Source: Anaerolineae bacterium (GTDB taxonomy: Bacteria > Chloroflexota > Anaerolineae > JADYZS01). From it: a DNA stretch of 16,693 bases. Of the stretch, positions 1 through 9,414 are shown in pieces (position 1 is the first letter of the stretch; every line of letters starts with the position of its first letter). Below the pieces are notes generated by a model that saw only the letters and a list, made by a program, of their open reading frames with translations, ran no database searches and was not told the origin of the DNA. Both the position numbers and the translations under genes were made by a program. The stretch spans positions 1-16,693 of the forward strand of contig JADYZS010000136.1 in NCBI GenBank assembly GCA_020853075.1, written 5' to 3'.

Positions 1-3000
1 GGAGCGGCAAGACCGCCATCCTGGCTCGCCTGGCGCTGCGCGCCGCAGAGGTGGCAGAGCAGGCCCTGGATGCGCCAGTTACCGGAGCCCGCAGCCTCCC
101 CCTGGTGCCCGTGTTGGCGGATCTGTCGGGTACGCGTGACGAGGTCTCTGCCGCCCGTCTGGTGCAGCGTGGTTTCGCTCGCGTCGGTGTTGCCCTGGCG
201 TTACAGACCGCGCGCACGCTCGTACAACAGGCTCCTCTTCTTCTCCTCCTGGACAACCTGGATCGTGCCTGGGATCGCGCGATCTTGAAGGCTTATGCAC
301 CGGCAAAGAGCAACCAAACATCCAACCTGCGCATGGTCATCGCATGCCGCGAGGACGCCTGGGATGAGAAAGATGGACGAGGATGGGAGACCGCCCACCT
401 CTTGTCGCTGAGCCAGGGCGCGGTTGAGACCTATCTGAAGGTCAGACTATCTACGGACGACGTCGCCGCGCTTCAGAATGACGCTGAATTGTGGTCACAA
501 TTGAGTACCCCTCTCTTCTTGAGCGCCGCTGGAGAAGGCCAACCGCTGAGCCGTGCAGCTGTGACCGGTCGCGTAGCGGCCCGGCTCCTGCCGGAGAACT
601 TGAGCGTAGACAACCCCACGTTGGGACGTCTAGCGATGACCCTCGTGGCGCTAGGCGGAAAACCGCTCAGCCGCCGTCGCTGGCAGGGCTTCACCCAGGA
701 AGAAGCCGCTCTGAGCAATGCCATCCTTTCTGGTCTGCTACAATCGCGCGAGACCGATGATGCCATTCAATTTGCCCATCCCGGTCTGCTAGATTACTGT
801 GCAGCCCGTGCGCTCCTCACAGGAGCCAAGCCGCGAATCTCCCTCTCTCGCCTGGTGAGCGACGCCGAAGGCCAGCGAGCCTGGCAAGGTACGCTTGTGC
901 AACTGTGCCAGATGTCGCCCCAGGCCGATGACGTGATCCGGCAATTATTGGCAGGCAACGATGCCTCAGCCGACGCCGCCGTTGCTGTCATGCAGATATT
1001 GCACGGTTCTGACAATGCGGGATTAGGCGAAACGTTGTCGTCCCTACGTCTGAGCGCGGAAGCCAGGCAGCGTGCAGGCGCGGCCCTGCGCCGGGCAGGC
1101 TTGGGGCAGGCTGCATCTAAGGTTCTGTTACGCGCCCTGGATTCCGCACCTGAGGCAGCAAAGGCCGTGCCCGGTCAAGCCATACGTTCCGCAGCCGCTG
1201 CCGCGCCAAAGGCCACCGCCATGCCCCCTGCTCCAACGCCTACTACGCCGGAGGAGTTACGCCGCGCCCTGGAAGACGCACAGCGCTTTGTCGCCAGGAC
1301 ATCTCACGAACTGGCGCTGACTCTTCAGGGTGAGAATCAACTGGAAGCCGCAGTCCAGGCGGCGCGCACGGCAGCGGATAACCAGCCAGCGGAAGCCACG
1401 TACCGTCGCACGCTTGCCGTCATCTTGTCGGGTCTGGGTCGCGTGGACGAGGCCCTGGCACAGATGGCAGAGGCACAGCGACTGGCTCCCTCCGATGCCG
1501 GCCTGGCCGTGGAGGCTGCGCAGTTCTACGCGGCGGCGAACCGCGCCGAGCCGGCCATCGTGGCCTATCGGCAGGCCATCGCCCTACAACCCTATAATGC
1601 CGAAGCCCACCACGCTGTGGCGCAACTCCTCATTTCCGTAGAGCGCATCCCGGAGGCTATCGCCAGCCAGCAGGAGGCCACACGCCTCGCGCCCGAACGG
1701 GCCACGTGGTGGATAACGCTGGCCCGGCTCTACCTGACCCAGGGCCTTCGTTCCAGCGCCCAGGAAGCATACGAACACGCAGCAGCGGTGCTGAGCACGA
1801 TTCGGGAGGACGAGGCTGCCGAAGAATCACTGGCGTACCTGGGCGAGTCGCTGCTCGCCACGGGGCGTTGGCAGGAAGCCGCCCGCGCTTACCAGAGCGC
1901 GGTTGACCTTGCCCCTCGCGCCGAGCACCTCAAGGGTCTCATGCTGGCTCGCTATCATACGGGCGGATGGTCCGCAGCGATTGCCGCCGCGCACAGGGTC
2001 TTGCAGATCCAGCCCGGCGACGTGGACGCGCAACGGCTGCTGGCGTTAGCCTACCGCGGCGGAGAAGACTGGCCCCACACCATAGAGACCGCGCAGGTCG
2101 CCTTGCAAGCCAGCCCAACCGATGCGAGCCTGTGGCTGGCCTACGGTGAGGCCTCTCTGCGCCTCGGCAATTTGGACGAGGCGCGCCAGGCTCTTGGTCA
2201 AGCCTGTGCGCTGGCCCCGCGCGATGCGCTGGCGCGGCAACTCTATGGCGAAACCCTGGAACTGGCTGGTGATTGGGCCGCGGCTGCGCAACAATACGAG
2301 TACCAATTAGACCTCTCGCCGGACGATCCGGTCATCTATCGCCGTCTCGGTTTGGCCCGTCGGCGAGCAGGCGATGCCGTCGGTGCGGAGGCTGCTTTCC
2401 GCCGCGCCCTCTCCCTTGCCCCCGACACTGGCGAACTGCACTATCTGTTAGGACAGACGCTCCGTGACCTCGGTCAACTTCATGCTGCGCTCATCTCGCT
2501 GCGCACAGCCTGCCAATTGAGCCCTCGCGAGGCTGGTTTCGCTCAGGCTCTGGCTGAGGTGTCGGCCTCTATCTCTCCCCTGCCCCAAGCCCAGGCCGAC
2601 GCCGAACGAGCCGTACGCCTGGCTCCACAGGATGCCGGCCCGCGCGTCTTGTTGGCCGACGTGTACGAACGCCAGGGCCTTCTGCGCGAGGCCGTACACG
2701 AGTTCGCGCAAGCCGTGGACCGTGCGCCCGGCGACGCAGGGATACAACAGCGCTACATTCATACCGTCCGCCTGGCAGCCGAGGCAACAGCCGAGAGGCT
2801 CTCACCGGAGGCTTATCGGCGTGCTGAACGTACCATGCAGCAGGTTCGCGCCCTCGTGGGAGAAAACCCACACCTGCTGCAAGACATGGCTATCATTACG
2901 TGGCAGTACGGGGACCACCCGGCGGCAGTGGAACTCATGCGGCAAGCGTTGGCTCTGAACCCCAATGACACGGAGGCGCGCCGCTGGCTGGGGATGGCCT

Positions 3001-6000
3001 ATCGGGAGATCGGCTCTTTAGAAGAGAGCGTGCAAGAGTTGAGCAACGTCGTCCAGCGCGCGCCCCTCTCTGCCGAAGGGCGGGCAGAATTAGCGGCAAC
3101 CCGGCGCCTTCTCCGGCAATGGGACGAGGCGGCCCGCGAATGGCGTGCCGCTTGCGAGTTGCAACCCGACAATGCCGACTATCTGGCCCGGCTGGGCGAG
3201 GCGCTCCTGGAGACAGGTGATGTAGAGGGAGGCCGCGAGGCTCTGGAACAGGCTATCGCCCTGCAGCCGGACAACGCCGAGGCTCACTACAACTTGGGCC
3301 GCGCCGCCGAAGCCCAGAGCCAGTGGGATCGGGCCGCGCGGGCCTATGGCATCGCGGTCAACCTGGCACCTGGGCACGGCGACGCCCACTACCGGCTGGG
3401 TCGTGTCCTTGCGCATTTAGGCGAGTGGGAGCGAGCAGAAGCGCAATTGCGCGCTGCCGTTGAGTTGAACGACCAGAGAGGCGACTGGAACCGGGATCTC
3501 GGCGCGGCCTTAGACGTGCTCGGAAAACCGGACGAGGCCCTGACCCATTACCTGCGCGCGATTGAGCGGGGCCACCGGGAGCCCAGGCTTCTATATGCTG
3601 CGGGCGCGCTGCAACGGAGCGCAGGCCGCCTGGCCCAGGCGCGCGCCCTGTTGGAGCAGGCCGCGCAGACGGAAGCGGGGAATGCCCGCACCGCATTTGA
3701 ACTGGCACTGACGCTGGATGGCCTGGGCGATGCCTCAGGCGCCCAGGCTACGTTAGCCCGCGCCCTTTCTTTAGCGCCGGAGGACGAAGGCCGCTATCGT
3801 TGGGAGTGGGCACAAACGCTGTGGTCTCACGGGCGTCGCGCCGAAGCCGAGCCGCACCTACGCCGGGTCACCGAGTTGGATCCCGACCATGCAGAAGCGA
3901 TCACCTATCTGGCCCAGGTACGGCGGGAGCAAGGCCAGCCGGCGGAAGCGCTGGCCCTGGTGGGACAGGCGCTCAAACGACAGCCGAAATCGCCTGCCCT
4001 TCACCGCCAGGCTGCCGAATTGAGCGAGCAACTTGGATACCATCGCGAAGCGGCTGCGCATTTGATGGAGGCGGTGTCGGCCCAACCGGCTGATGCCGAA
4101 CTCCGTTATCGTCTTGGCTACGTGTTGGCTACCGCTGGCGAGCGTGAGCAGGCACTGGCACAATTCCGCCAGGCGCGGCGGCTCGCGCCGGAAGTGGGCG
4201 ACTACGTTCTCGCTCAGGCGCAATTGGCGGAGGAAACCGGGCGCACCTACGAAGCAGAAGAGGCATTGAGCGCGGCGGCTGCGCTGCGACCTGATGACGT
4301 AGCCCTGCAGACGCGCGTCGGCGCGCTGGCGGCCACTCGCGCCGATTGGCCGGTGGCACGGGCTGCCTGGGAGCGTGTCTTGGCAAGAGCGCCGCAGAAT
4401 TTGCGCGCGCTCCTCGGTGCAGCCGAGGCCGCCGAGAAGATGGGCGATTCCGACGCGGCTGCCTCGCACCTTGCGGTGGCCGCCACCATCGCGCCAGGCG
4501 ATCCGGTTCTGTTGGCACAACTGGGCGCGAATCTGCTGCACACGGGGCAGCCAGAAGAAGCGCGCCGCCGCCTGCAGGCCGCGCTGGACTTGGAGCCCAA
4601 CAACGCCGAGGCTTGGCTGAACCTGGCCCTGGCGAACGTGCAACTCAAGGAATCCGAAGAAGCCACAAGAGCCTACGAACAGGTCGCACGCCTGCAACCG
4701 GAGGAATCCGACGTCTGGCAGGCGATGGCGAGGTTGTACAGCGAGGCCGGTCGCCTGGAGGACGCCGTGGCTGCTTATGAACGCCTGGCACGCCTCCGCC
4801 CTGGCGAACGCCAGCAACACATAGCCCTCGCGCAATCTCTATCCACGCTGGAACGATTCACGGAGGCCATCCCGCACTATCAGGACGCCATCGCGCTGGA
4901 TCCCCTGGAGCCGAGTCCCTATCTTCCCCTTGCACTCATCCTCTCCGCCGAGGGACGAGATCGGGAAGCGCTGCCGCTCCTGGAACAGGCAACGATCCTG
5001 GATCCCAAAGACTCGGCGGCATGGCTGGCGCTGGCTCGCTCGGCGGAGTCACTGAACGAGCAGAGCACAGCGTTGGCAGCCTTGCGCCGTGCTGGCAATC
5101 TGCTTCCCGCTTCGCCCTCATTGCTCTCCCGGCTGGCCGAGGCAGCGGCTGCTCTCGCGCTCCCGTACGAGGCGACCTATGCGCTGCAACTGGCGGCAGG
5201 GATGGAGCCCGACGACGCGGAGTTGGCGGCACGTTCCGCCCTGGCCCTGGCCGACTTGGGCCAGCCGCACCTGGCTGTGCCTGCTCTGCGGCGGGCCAGC
5301 ACGCTGGATCCCCACAACGCCGAGGTCTGGCTGCAACTGGGGCGGGCTCTTCTGGCTTTGGAGCTGATCGCCGACGCCGTGGCCGCCTTGCAGCGGCTGG
5401 TCCAGTTGGACCCCGGACGCACCGACATCTTGCGTCTGGTGGCCGGTCTGGCACGAGCCCACCAACTCTGGGCAGAGGCGGCCATCGCCTACCAACGCCT
5501 GGCGAACTTCCAGCCTCGCGAGCCGGAACACTGGCTTAACCTGGGGAACGCTTGCGCGCAACTGCGACAGCCCGACCGGGCGATGACCGCGTATGACCGG
5601 CTCGTGGAGTTGGAGCCCAAGAATCCATCCCATTGGCTCGCGCTCGCCTCCGCCGCGTTGGATGCCGGGCAGACCGCCCCCGCGCTGCGCGCTTTCCGCC
5701 GTGCCATGCGGCTCGCCGAGCACCCCTCACCGGATGAGCTCTTGCGACTGGCAAGCATGGCGGGGGCCTTGCACCTCCCCTCGGAAGCGATGTATGCCTT
5801 ACAGCGCGCGGCAGACTTCGGGATGGAAAGCCCCTCTGTACTCTCGCCCCTCGCGCTGACCCTGGCCTCGCTGGGACAGGCGCACCTGGCTCTGCCGATA
5901 GCCCAGACCGCCCTCCAGATGGACACGCGCACGCTGGATGCCAGCGCGGCGTTGGCGCTGTCGGCTTCGGCTTTGGGATTATACGAGGAACACCTGCCGC

Positions 6001-9000
6001 ATCTGGAGTCGGCTGCCTCGGTGCTGCCGGCACTCTTGCCGCACCTGGCACGGGCTCAGGCGGCTGCCGGTGCATTGGATAAGGCCATCATGACACTGGA
6101 GCGGGCGCTATCCTTCTCGCCGGATGAACCGGCGCTTCTGCGCCCTCTGACCGCAACCCTGGCGAAGTTGAATCGCCTGGACGAGGCCCTGGACTATTGG
6201 CATAAGTTGAACGCTGGTGGCGCTGCCGATGACGCCATCTCGGGGCCCTTGGGGGTCGCGTTGGCAACGGGCAATCGTCACCGCGAGGCCGTCGCGCCCC
6301 TGGAAGCGGCGCTGGCTCGCGTAAGCAACCCGGTCTATCAGCGGGCCCTGGGCGAATCCCTCCTGGCTCTGCGTCGTCCCGACGAGGCGGCCTCTGCCTT
6401 ACTACAAGCCGCAGGTGCATCAGGTGGGGATGCGAATACCCTCCGTCTTCTGGCCCAGGCACAGATGGAATGTCAGCGCTGGGAGGACGCGGCGGCAACC
6501 TTGCGTCGCCTCACCGATCTGGCTCCGCAAGACAACCAGGCCTGGGCCGCACTGGGCCGCGCCTGGTCGGCCACAGGCCAGTACCGCGAGGCCGCGGAAG
6601 CATTGCAGCGTGCCACCCGCCTGCGTCCCGACGAGGCCACCATCTGGCTTGCCCTGGGCGAAGTTTATACCCATCTGGGGGAACCACAACGCAGTGCCCA
6701 GGCCATTGCTCGCGCGACGCGGCTCCTACCCGATGATACCGCCGCCTGGCACTCCCTGGCCGAGACGGAAATGCGCGTGGGCCGGTGGGAGGAAGCCGCC
6801 CACGCCTTTGAGCGGCTGACCGAACTGGAGCCGGACGAGCCGGAGCACTGGTCGGCTCTCGCCCAGGTACGCGCGCAGGCGGGACATCTGGTGGAGTCGG
6901 CAGAGGCATCGCGCCAGGCGGCTCGCCTCGCGCCAACGCCTGAACGCTTCCGCATCCTGGCGCAAGCGTTCCTCAAAGCCCAGAGGCCGGAGCAGGCCGC
7001 CGCGGCCTTACAGGAATCCCTGGCTCTTGACCCTTACGACGTGGAGGCCTATCGCCTTCTGGCCGACGCCGCGGCTGCCCGTGGACAATGGCAGGAGGCA
7101 GTACGCGCCTTGCAACAGGCGAGAGAGTTGCAGCCAGAAAACCCCCAGGTATCGGCAGACCTGGCTCATGCCCTGGCTAAGGCGGGGCGCGGCCAAGAAG
7201 CAGTCGCTGCGCTGGCAGAGCGGGTAGAACAGGTTCCCGACGATGCGGCTTCCCGCCTGGCCCTGGCGCAACTTTCGGAAGGGCTGCAACGACCCCACGA
7301 GGCCGCAGAGCACTACCGGCAATTGGTGGCGATGGCGCCCGACAACCCTGCTGCGCACCGGCAGTTGGCCGACTTCTACGTGCGACGCGGAGACGTGGCC
7401 TCAGCCATTAGTCAACTGGAACGCGCTGTCTCGGCCATCCCCGGCGACATTGGGCTCCGTTACCAACTTTCCACGATCCTGGCGCAACAGGGCCACCACA
7501 TGCGCGCCCTGGTTGCCGCCGAAGGAGGGCTGGAATTCGCCCCCGACGAGCCATCGCTGCTGAGGGCGCGCGTCCGGGCCCTCGCCGGTCTGGGCCGTTG
7601 GGCAGAGGCAGAGGCAGCCGCCAAGCGCGCCGTGGAAGGGAACGAAACCAACGCCGAATTGCACGCCATCCTGGCCGAGGCGTATCAAGCGCGCGGCGAG
7701 CACCTGAGCGCGCGCGCCGAACTGCGGCGGGCCGTGGAACTTGCGCCGCAGGAAGGCCGCTGGCAACGGGCCTACGGCGCGACGGTGCGCACGGTAGGGA
7801 TGCTGAAGGGTCTCACCCGCAGCGACTACGACGCAGGCATGGCAGCCCTGGAAAAGGCCCTGGAGTTGGAGGGCGAACTGGCAGAGACGCGTATGGAGAT
7901 GGGCCTCCTCTCCTGGTTACGGGGCGAGCGGGAGCGGGCTCTGGTGTATATGGCGCGAGCCGTTGAACTGGATCCTGACAAGGCAGAGTATCGCCTGAAT
8001 TTGGGTACGGCCTACCGTGCCGCAGACCGCATTCAAGATAGCATCCCCCACCTGGAACGTGCGCTGGCGCTGGCCGCCGACCGCGCTGACACCTACTTTG
8101 AACTCGGCGAAGCGTACCGCGCTCTCAACCAGCCCAAGAAGGCAGCGAAAGCCCTGGTGCGAGCGGTAGAAATGGAACCTCAGAACAGTGAGTACCAGTT
8201 TGCCCTGGGACAGCTCCTCGCCGGCCTCGGCGAGTGGGACGAGGCCACGGAAGCCCTACGCCGGGCCGTTGAATTGCGGCCAGACGCTACCGATTGGCCC
8301 CGGCTCCTGGCAGATGCCCTGGCCGCGCGCGGCGACCTGCGTGCAGCCCTGACCCAATACGAGCGGGCTACCGAAATTGAGCCGGACGATGCCATCGCCT
8401 GGCACAACCTCGCGGCAACTGCCCGTCGCCTGGGAGACCGGGCAAAGGCCATCCGGGCACTGGAAAAAGCGTTGAGCCTGACACCGGGCGTGGCCGAGTG
8501 GTGGAACGAGATGGCCTCGGACCTGGAATCAATAGGCGATTTTGAGCGGGCTGCCACCACCTATAAACAGGCCTACACGCTAGACCCGGAGCGTACCGAC
8601 TACCTTCTGCGCCAGAGCATGGCGGTCTTCAGGAGCGGCGACGTCCGCAATGCGCTCGCCATCTTGCAGAACACCGTGTCTGAAGACCCTGCTTTCGCTG
8701 CAGCCTACGAAGCGACGGGTGACATAGAGTGGCAACGAGGGAACACCCGCCGCGCGGCAGAGGCATACGAACGAGCCATCGCCGCAGAACCCCGGAACGC
8801 CGCATATTATGTAAAACTGGCACGGGTTCGCCGCAAAGTTCAGCGCAACGACGAGGCGATTGAACTGCTGGGGAAGGCTGTACAGTTCTCCCCTCAGTGG
8901 GCCGAAGCCTACGCCGAACTGGGCGAACTCTACGAACAGCAAGGTCGTTTGGATGAGGCGGTACAAGCCTACCAGCAGGCAATCGTCAGCGACCGTAACA

Positions 9001-9386
9001 ACACCGAGTATCACCTGCGCCTGGGCCGCCTCAGCCGGAGAATGGGGTACGACGACAAAGCCCTCGCCCATTTCCGCATCGTGGCTGACATGGAGCCCGA
9101 TCTGGCCGAAGCGCACTACGAGGTGGGATTGGGGTTGGCGAAACGGGAAGAGTACGACGAGGCAGCGCGATTCTTTGAGCGAGCGGCACAACTGGCGCCG
9201 GATGAGCCGGATTATCATTTTCACCTGGGCCTCACCTACCGCCAGCTGCGTCGGTTCGCCGACGCCGCTACCGCCTTCCGCACGGTCTTGCGCCTGCAGC
9301 CGACGAACGCCGAGGCGATGCGCCAGTTAGCGACCATGGGCGTCGCCGGTCTCTTTGATCGCTCTGGCCGCGGGCCGCGCCGATGA
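1..9386 (+). CDS. NACHT-like STAND NTPase with giant TPR array (5'-truncated by window edge)
   Basis: Probably a cytoplasmic signal-transducing ATPase of the STAND class; its ligand is unknown. The first full codons (from base 3) read SGKT, the tail of a Walker A loop, so the true start lies upstream and the GTG at 51 is an internal valine. Counting from that GTG as residue 1: a LPLVPVLADLSG strand (16-27), Walker B PLLLLLDNLDRA (62-73), a sensor-like RMVIACRE (94-101), TPLFL (153-157) and FAHPGLLDYCAARALL (241-256). This order matches NACHT modules, where the last motif resembles the F-x-H...EY-x-AA signature. A helical stretch follows, then an Ala/Pro-rich linker (about 368-400) and about 75-80 TPR units to residue 3095. 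The stop is TGA 9384-9386. There is no signal peptide or membrane segment in the visible part. Any N-terminal effector domain would lie outside the window. The NTPase assignment is firm; NACHT over another STAND clade is likely but not proven. Confidence 0.85.
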   Translation, partial: SGKTAILARLALRAAEVAEQALDAPVTGARSLPLVPVLADLSGTRDEVSAARLVQRGFARVGVALALQTARTLVQQAPLLLLLDNLDRAWDRAILKAYAPAKSNQTSNLRMVIACREDAWDEKDGRGWETAHLLSLSQGAVETYLKVRLSTDDVAALQNDAELWSQLSTPLFLSAAGEGQPLSRAAVTGRVAARLLPENLSVDNPTLGRLAMTLVALGGKPLSRRRWQGFTQEEAALSNAILSGLLQSRETDDAIQFAHPGLLDYCAARALLTGAKPRISLSRLVSDAEGQRAWQGTLVQLCQMSPQADDVIRQLLAGNDASADAAVAVMQILHGSDNAGLGETLSSLRLSAEARQRAGAALRRAGLGQAASKVLLRALDSAPEAAKAVPGQAIRSAAAAAPKATAMPPAPTPTTPEELRRALEDAQRFVARTSHELALTLQGENQLEAAVQAARTAADNQPAEATYRRTLAVILSGLGRVDEALAQMAEAQRLAPSDAGLAVEAAQFYAAANRAEPAIVAYRQAIALQPYNAEAHHAVAQLLISVERIPEAIASQQEATRLAPERATWWITLARLYLTQGLRSSAQEAYEHAAAVLSTIREDEAAEESLAYLGESLLATGRWQEAARAYQSAVDLAPRAEHLKGLMLARYHTGGWSAAIAAAHRVLQIQPGDVDAQRLLALAYRGGEDWPHTIETAQVALQASPTDASLWLAYGEASLRLGNLDEARQALGQACALAPRDALARQLYGETLELAGDWAAAAQQYEYQLDLSPDDPVIYRRLGLARRRAGDAVGAEAAFRRALSLAPDTGELHYLLGQTLRDLGQLHAALISLRTACQLSPREAGFAQALAEVSASISPLPQAQADAERAVRLAPQDAGPRVLLADVYERQGLLREAVHEFAQAVDRAPGDAGIQQRYIHTVRLAAEATAERLSPEAYRRAERTMQQVRALVGENPHLLQDMAIITWQYGDHPAAVELMRQALALNPNDTEARRWLGMAYREIGSLEESVQELSNVVQRAPLSAEGRAELAATRRLLRQWDEAAREWRAACELQPDNADYLARLGEALLETGDVEGGREALEQAIALQPDNAEAHYNLGRAAEAQSQWDRAARAYGIAVNLAPGHGDAHYRLGRVLAHLGEWERAEAQLRAAVELNDQRGDWNRDLGAALDVLGKPDEALTHYLRAIERGHREPRLLYAAGALQRSAGRLAQARALLEQAAQTEAGNARTAFELALTLDGLGDASGAQATLARALSLAPEDEGRYRWEWAQTLWSHGRRAEAEPHLRRVTELDPDHAEAITYLAQVRREQGQPAEALALVGQALKRQPKSPALHRQAAELSEQLGYHREAAAHLMEAVSAQPADAELRYRLGYVLATAGEREQALAQFRQARRLAPEVGDYVLAQAQLAEETGRTYEAEEALSAAAALRPDDVALQTRVGALAATRADWPVARAAWERVLARAPQNLRALLGAAEAAEKMGDSDAAASHLAVAATIAPGDPVLLAQLGANLLHTGQPEEARRRLQAALDLEPNNAEAWLNLALANVQLKESEEATRAYEQVARLQPEESDVWQAMARLYSEAGRLEDAVAAYERLARLRPGERQQHIALAQSLSTLERFTEAIPHYQDAIALDPLEPSPYLPLALILSAEGRDREALPLLEQATILDPKDSAAWLALARSAESLNEQSTALAALRRAGNLLPASPSLLSRLAEAAAALALPYEATYALQLAAGMEPDDAELAARSALALADLGQPHLAVPALRRASTLDPHNAEVWLQLGRALLALELIADAVAALQRLVQLDPGRTDILRLVAGLARAHQLWAEAAIAYQRLANFQPREPEHWLNLGNACAQLRQPDRAMTAYDRLVELEPKNPSHWLALASAALDAGQTAPALRAFRRAMRLAEHPSPDELLRLASMAGALHLPSEAMYALQRAADFGMESPSVLSPLALTLASLGQAHLALPIAQTALQMDTRTLDASAALALSASALGLYEEHLPHLESAASVLPALLPHLARAQAAAGALDKAIMTLERALSFSPDEPALLRPLTATLAKLNRLDEALDYWHKLNAGGAADDAISGPLGVALATGNRHREAVAPLEAALARVSNPVYQRALGESLLALRRPDEAASALLQAAGASGGDANTLRLLAQAQMECQRWEDAAATLRRLTDLAPQDNQAWAALGRAWSATGQYREAAEALQRATRLRPDEATIWLALGEVYTHLGEPQRSAQAIARATRLLPDDTAAWHSLAETEMRVGRWEEAAHAFERLTELEPDEPEHWSALAQVRAQAGHLVESAEASRQAARLAPTPERFRILAQAFLKAQRPEQAAAALQESLALDPYDVEAYRLLADAAAARGQWQEAVRALQQARELQPENPQVSADLAHALAKAGRGQEAVAALAERVEQVPDDAASRLALAQLSEGLQRPHEAAEHYRQLVAMAPDNPAAHRQLADFYVRRGDVASAISQLERAVSAIPGDIGLRYQLSTILAQQGHHMRALVAAEGGLEFAPDEPSLLRARVRALAGLGRWAEAEAAAKRAVEGNETNAELHAILAEAYQARGEHLSARAELRRAVELAPQEGRWQRAYGATVRTVGMLKGLTRSDYDAGMAALEKALELEGELAETRMEMGLLSWLRGERERALVYMARAVELDPDKAEYRLNLGTAYRAADRIQDSIPHLERALALAADRADTYFELGEAYRALNQPKKAAKALVRAVEMEPQNSEYQFALGQLLAGLGEWDEATEALRRAVELRPDATDWPRLLADALAARGDLRAALTQYERATEIEPDDAIAWHNLAATARRLGDRAKAIRALEKALSLTPGVAEWWNEMASDLESIGDFERAATTYKQAYTLDPERTDYLLRQSMAVFRSGDVRNALAILQNTVSEDPAFAAAYEATGDIEWQRGNTRRAAEAYERAIAAEPRNAAYYVKLARVRRKVQRNDEAIELLGKAVQFSPQWAEAYAELGELYEQQGRLDEAVQAYQQAIVSDRNNTEYHLRLGRLSRRMGYDDKALAHFRIVADMEPDLAEAHYEVGLGLAKREEYDEAARFFERAAQLAPDEPDYHFHLGLTYRQLRRFADAATAFRTVLRLQPTNAEAMRQLATMGVAGLFDRSGRGPRR
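1293..9335 (+). repeat. Tandem TPR array, about 75-80 units of 34 codons
   Basis: In-frame 34-residue units recur almost without a break, with the TPR pattern of W/Y-x2-L-G/A, Y/A, A-x3-Y/F-x2-A/L and a closing L-x-P. Clear examples are AHYNLGRAAEAQSQWDRAAR near base 3280 and AYAELGELYEQQGRLDEAVQ near base 8908. About 2,680 residues divided by 34 gives roughly 79 units; exact edges were not computed. Units differ widely in both protein and DNA sequence, so the array is old rather than a fresh tandem expansion. TPRs stack into a superhelix that binds peptides or proteins. Units around residues 1640-1990 are poorer matches, rich in Leu and Ala, and could be a hinge or a specialised surface. Confidence 0.93.
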
Positions 9387-9414
9387 CGACTTCACGCCAG
9401 CAGAGTAGAGAATC

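Noticed and set aside
51..53. GTG 51 as the start codon of the large TPR gene.
   Set aside because: The frame is open to the window edge and encodes SGKT of a Walker A loop just before it, so the gene begins upstream.
3858..4835. 325-codon open frame on the minus strand.
   Set aside because: It is antisense to the TPR repeats, and low-stop antisense frames are expected in GC-rich repeats. No family resemblance is seen.
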